A stretch of 64,000 bases of DNA from Amphritea sp. (lineage in GTDB: Bacteria > Pseudomonadota > Gammaproteobacteria > Pseudomonadales > Balneatricaceae), in contig NZ_JADGEW010000014.1 of the NCBI RefSeq assembly GCF_016744155.1, positions 37,988-101,987 on the forward strand, given 5' to 3'. How positions within the stretch are numbered: the first letter of the stretch is position 1; every line of letters starts with the position of its first letter. The notes under the pieces were generated by a model. That model made no database searches, was not told where the DNA came from, and saw nothing but the letters and a program-made list of their open reading frames with translations. This document shows, piece by piece, positions 61,420 to 64,000 of this stretch. The position numbers and the translations under genes were made by a program.

Positions 61420-62337
61420 TCACATGAACTGATCATTAAGACGTTGTATCTCACTTAACAGCAGATCAATAAAGCTACTGGCCAGAACAGATGCCGGTCG
61501 ATGTGCTGGATTTAAAACTGAGATAGAGAGGGTAACTTCCGGCTCAAAGCGCTTGAATACCAGCTTGGCTCTATCATCAAATCGCTCAAGATAGCCACTG
61601 GCGGTCATCGGATCGCAGATACAGTAACAAAGCCCTTCTTCTACAAGTTTCAAAGCCGGCTGGAAGTTACGTAGTTCAAACCGCTGATTCAATTCTGCAC
61701 CCTGTTTTTTGAATGCTTGTCGGGTTGAATGATAGTTTGGATGGTCATCATGTAGGGTTGCCATTGGCTCGCCCGAGAGATCCTTAGCCGTAATGAACTT
61801 TTTACTTGCAAGAGGACTATCTGATGGCAGGGCACATACACACTTAAGAACAAAGGTGCGCATCGACAGAGCCCGGTTAATAGGTGGCGTTTCTGCCAAC
61901 CCGATATCGTATTGCTGTGAAGCTACCCATTCCTCAATCACTGAAGAGGCGCGCATCATCATCGACACATTCACTTTCGGTTTGTCCCGCACAAAGTCTG
62001 CTACCAGCCGCGGCATCAGGTAATTTGCTGCGGCAGGCATACAGGCGATTCTCAGTCGACCTTGTTCAAGCCCGGCGATCTCCTTCATTGTTCTTGAGGT
62101 TTTACTGAGCCGATCAAGAATGTGCCCAGCTTCTTCTAGAAAATAGTGAGCTTCAGGCTTTCGAATCAGTCGACCACGTTGTCGCTCGAAAAGCTCAACT
62201 CCCAATTCGTCTTCAAGCGTGGCGATCATGTTACTCACGGCAGGCTGGGTTCGCTGTAATGTTCGGGCAGCTTCTGAAATTGATCCCGTTCGCATAACTT
62301 CACGAAAGCACTGCAACTGGCGAATAGTGATGTTCAT
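61420..62337 (-). CDS. LysR-family transcriptional regulator
   Basis: 305-residue regulator with an N-terminal winged helix (MNITIRQLQCFREVMRTGSISEAARTLQRTQPAVSNMIATLEDELGVELFER) and a periplasmic-binding-like effector domain (90-295: LRIACMPAAANYLMPRLVADFV; YDIGLAETPP). It is divergent from dctQM, with 225 bases between, the usual arrangement for a LysR regulator of the adjacent transporter. The effector, probably the transporter's substrate, is not known. Confidence 0.93.
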   Translation of the reverse strand: MNITIRQLQCFREVMRTGSISEAARTLQRTQPAVSNMIATLEDELGVELFERQRGRLIRKPEAHYFLEEAGHILDRLSKTSRTMKEIAGLEQGRLRIACMPAAANYLMPRLVADFVRDKPKVNVSMMMRASSVIEEWVASQQYDIGLAETPPINRALSMRTFVLKCVCALPSDSPLASKKFITAKDLSGEPMATLHDDHPNYHSTRQAFKKQGAELNQRFELRNFQPALKLVEEGLCYCICDPMTASGYLERFDDRAKLVFKRFEPEVTLSISVLNPAHRPASVLASSFIDLLLSEIQRLNDQFM

Positions 62338-62398
62338 ATTGCCTTCCCCTAGGCTGAATCCGCTGAAAAACCATTACTAAAAAGATAGATCAGCTTTT

Positions 62399-62413
62399 CA
62401 CAAAATATTTGTG
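62399..62413. promoter_or_regulatory. Inverted repeat CACAAA-ATA-TTTGTG between lysR and dctQ
   Basis: 6-bp perfect arms with a 3-bp centre, 62 bases before the lysR start, in the divergent promoter. A likely regulator site; LysR proteins use T-N11-A type sites, which this can accommodate loosely. Confidence 0.45.
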
Positions 62414-62451
62414 ATTTTTAACTAACTGTTATTCATAAGAAATATTACTAA

Positions 62452-62470
62452 CCATAATTTAATATTATGG
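62452..62470. promoter_or_regulatory. Inverted repeat CCATAAT-TTAAT-ATTATGG between lysR and dctQ
   Basis: 7-bp perfect arms with a 5-bp spacer, 93 bases before dctQ. Either an operator of the divergent LysR protein or a promoter hairpin; spaced 55 bases from the other repeat. Confidence 0.45.
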
Positions 62471-62562
62471 AAGTATCAATATTTTGAAATTGATTTTATG
62501 CCTTCCCGTTGCAACAATTCATGGACTGATAACGATAAGAATAGTGGCCAAGGAGCTTTCTG

Positions 62563-63033
62563 ATGAACAAGTTTGCTAGCTATCTGTTAACCGGGCTGAT
62601 CTGCCTAGTGGCAGGTGGTCAGTTTCTCCAGGTAATCACACGTTACGTGTTAGAGATTCCAGTTATGGGGTTGGAAGAATCCCTGCTGTATCCAACGCTG
62701 TGGTTATACATGCTAGGTGCCGTGAATGCCTCGCGTGAGAATACGCATATTCGAGCCAATGTGCTGGAAATTTTCTTGAAGACTAAACGCCAGATAACCA
62801 CATTAGCCATCGTTGGCGAGATACTGAGTTTGGTGATTGGTTGCTGGCTAACGTATTGGGCATGGGACTTTACCAAATACTCTCTGCGTGTATGGAAAGA
62901 GAGCCCAACGCTTTACATTCCAACTTTCTATGTCGATGTGGCCTTGCTGACCGGCATGGTCTTGATGATGCTTTATACCGCGTGGCACTTGTGGAATCAC
63001 ATCTGCGACCTGACTACTGATAAGGAGCAATAA
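62563..63033 (+). CDS. dctQ: TRAP transporter small permease DctQ
   Basis: 156-residue membrane protein of a tripartite ATP-independent periplasmic transporter, with four helices and the family pattern FLQVITRYVLEIPVMGLEESLLYPTLWLYMLGA. It pairs with DctM to import organic acids using the sodium gradient. AAGGAG lies 8 bases before the ATG. The dctM start follows 2 bases after its stop. No dctP gene precedes it, so the substrate-binding protein is elsewhere or past the window. Confidence 0.93.
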   Translation: MNKFASYLLTGLICLVAGGQFLQVITRYVLEIPVMGLEESLLYPTLWLYMLGAVNASRENTHIRANVLEIFLKTKRQITTLAIVGEILSLVIGCWLTYWAWDFTKYSLRVWKESPTLYIPTFYVDVALLTGMVLMMLYTAWHLWNHICDLTTDKEQ

Positions 63034-63034
63034 A

Positions 63035-64000
63035 ATGATTGAAGTTGCACTGATAGCAGTGGCTGTTCTGGTTGTTGTGTTGACCTTGGGCCTGCCACTT
63101 CCTTACTGTTTTGGCGCTGGCCTGATGGTGATGTATTACTTAGGTGATGTCTTCATGAAAGGCAATATGCTGTGGGGATTCCAGCAGCTGGGTAATCCAG
63201 TTCTATTAGCGATACCGCTGTTTGTTTTTGCGGGAACTATCATGAGTGTTAGCGGGATAGCCGCCAGCCTACTTAACTTTGTTAATATCTTTGTCGGGCA
63301 CTTACGCGGTGGTCTGGGTGTGGTAGCGACCGTCAGCTGCGCTTTGATTGGCGCTATTTCAGGCTCAGGCTTAACAGGTGTAGCAGCCATTGGCCCGCTA
63401 CTCATTCCTGAAATGGAAAAACAAGGCTACCCCCGTGAATATGCAACAGCGCTCATCGCGAACGCTTCTTTGCTAGGGCTGTTGATTCCACCAAGCGTCA
63501 CGATGATTGTTTATGGCTGGGTGACGGACACCTCGATTCTGGCCTGCTTCCTGGCGACATTAGGGCCCGGTCTGTTGATCATGTTTAACTTCTCCGTGGT
63601 TAACGTATGGTTAGCTCGAAAGTTTCCTTTGGTTTTGAATGAACGCTTAAAAGGAAAAGAGTTTGTTGCTGAAGCGACGACTCGCGGATTTAATGCGACC
63701 CCTGCGTTACTGATGCCCGTGATTATTTTAGGCGGCATCTACGGTGGCATTATGACACCAACTGAAGCGGCGGCTGTTGCAGTTATATACGCTATACCGG
63801 TGGGTTTCTGGATCTATAAAGGGCTTGATCTGAAAACCTTCTTAGCTGCAGCAAAAGAGGCATCAACCTCAGTCGGTACTATTATGCTGATGATCTTGTT
63901 CAGCATGATTTTGTCACAGATCTTTGTGGTAGAAAGTGTACCGCAGGCGATCGTTGAATCAATTTTTGAGATCACTGAAAACAAAGCTGTTTTATTAGTC
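63035..64000 (+). CDS. dctM: TRAP transporter large permease DctM (N-terminal 322 residues, cut by window end)
   Basis: Large membrane subunit (about 430 residues in full) that carries substrate with sodium. The visible part has TLGLPLPYCFGAGLM, LLAIPLFVFAGTIMSVSGIA, the GAISGSGLTGVAAIGPLLIPEMEKQGYPREYATALIANASLLGLLIPPS signature and GGIYGGIMTPTEAAAVAVIYA. Start ATG 63035 with TAAGGAG upstream. Co-transcribed with dctQ. The dctP gene may follow beyond 64000. Confidence 0.94.
   Translation, partial: MIEVALIAVAVLVVVLTLGLPLPYCFGAGLMVMYYLGDVFMKGNMLWGFQQLGNPVLLAIPLFVFAGTIMSVSGIAASLLNFVNIFVGHLRGGLGVVATVSCALIGAISGSGLTGVAAIGPLLIPEMEKQGYPREYATALIANASLLGLLIPPSVTMIVYGWVTDTSILACFLATLGPGLLIMFNFSVVNVWLARKFPLVLNERLKGKEFVAEATTRGFNATPALLMPVIILGGIYGGIMTPTEAAAVAVIYAIPVGFWIYKGLDLKTFLAAAKEASTSVGTIMLMILFSMILSQIFVVESVPQAIVESIFEITENKAVLLV

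Overview
The window reads as a stretch of a marine gammaproteobacterial chromosome, most like the Oceanospirillaceae (Neptuniibacter, Amphritea or Marinobacterium relatives). This is inferred from gene order and protein style; no search was run. Evidence: blocks of enterobacterial-like synteny (nudJ-mnmA-hflD-purB; cspD-clpS-clpA-infA-aat-trxB-ftsK-lolA-rarA-serS), a Pseudomonas-type long isocitrate lyase, a phasin, several c-di-GMP/HDOD proteins, a TRAP transporter and a BacNav-like channel. There is no phage, insertion sequence, CRISPR array, rRNA or convincing tRNA; the DNA looks like core genome with small accessory insertions.

Layout. 1-899: 5' part of aceA (-) with a repeat-rich 580-bp upstream region. 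1.5-4.4 kb: roxA, trmJ and an alpha/beta hydrolase (-). 4.4-8.3 kb: nudJ, mnmA, hflD, purB (-). 8.4-9.5 kb: moaE (+) converging on rluE (-). 9.7-15.6 kb: N-degron proteolysis block (cspD, clpS, clpA, infA, bpt, aat) plus trxB. 15.8-22.3 kb: ftsK, lolA, rarA, crcB, serS (+). 22.3-29.3 kb: an EAL/HDOD protein, ubiF, an alanine/lysine-rich phasin and a PreP-type peptidase. 29.4-31.4 kb: an EamA transporter, a DUF3010 gene and a decayed second EamA copy. 31.4-38.2 kb: 5'-nucleotidase, mtgA, a DUF350/transglutaminase-like pair, metH. 38.2-41.3 kb: panD behind a long structured leader, and prpE behind a perfect 16-bp palindrome. 41.6-50.9 kb: HDOD protein, HupE/UreJ-like plus membrane-anchor pair, SDR, a large CBS-PAS-GGDEF-EAL protein, a small charged protein, a site-2 protease and a GST. 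51-53.7 kb: SOS-controlled umuDC and dodecin. 54-60 kb: MFS transporter, a histidine kinase with a damaged ATP site, a cold-shock-domain/DUF3465 membrane protein and an acyl-CoA ligase. 60.1-64 kb: ion channel, LysR regulator and a divergent TRAP transporter (dctQM, cut by the window edge).

How the genes fit together. Aat and Bpt attach Leu/Phe to protein N-termini, ClpS recognises these and ClpA (with ClpP, not here) degrades the protein. AceA, PrpE, the acyl-CoA ligase and the phasin point to growth on acetate, propionate and fatty acids with polyhydroxyalkanoate (PHA) storage. The aceA and phasin upstream regions share a 13-bp word and the same TGC-N3-GCA operator-like pattern, suggesting one regulator links storage and the glyoxylate shunt.

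The leads I find most worth pursuing are this shared operator pattern, the roughly 190-nt structured leader of panD with mutually exclusive pairings, the cold-shock-domain/membrane/DUF3465 fusion, the probable pseudokinase, and the HupE/UreJ-like plus membrane-anchor pair.
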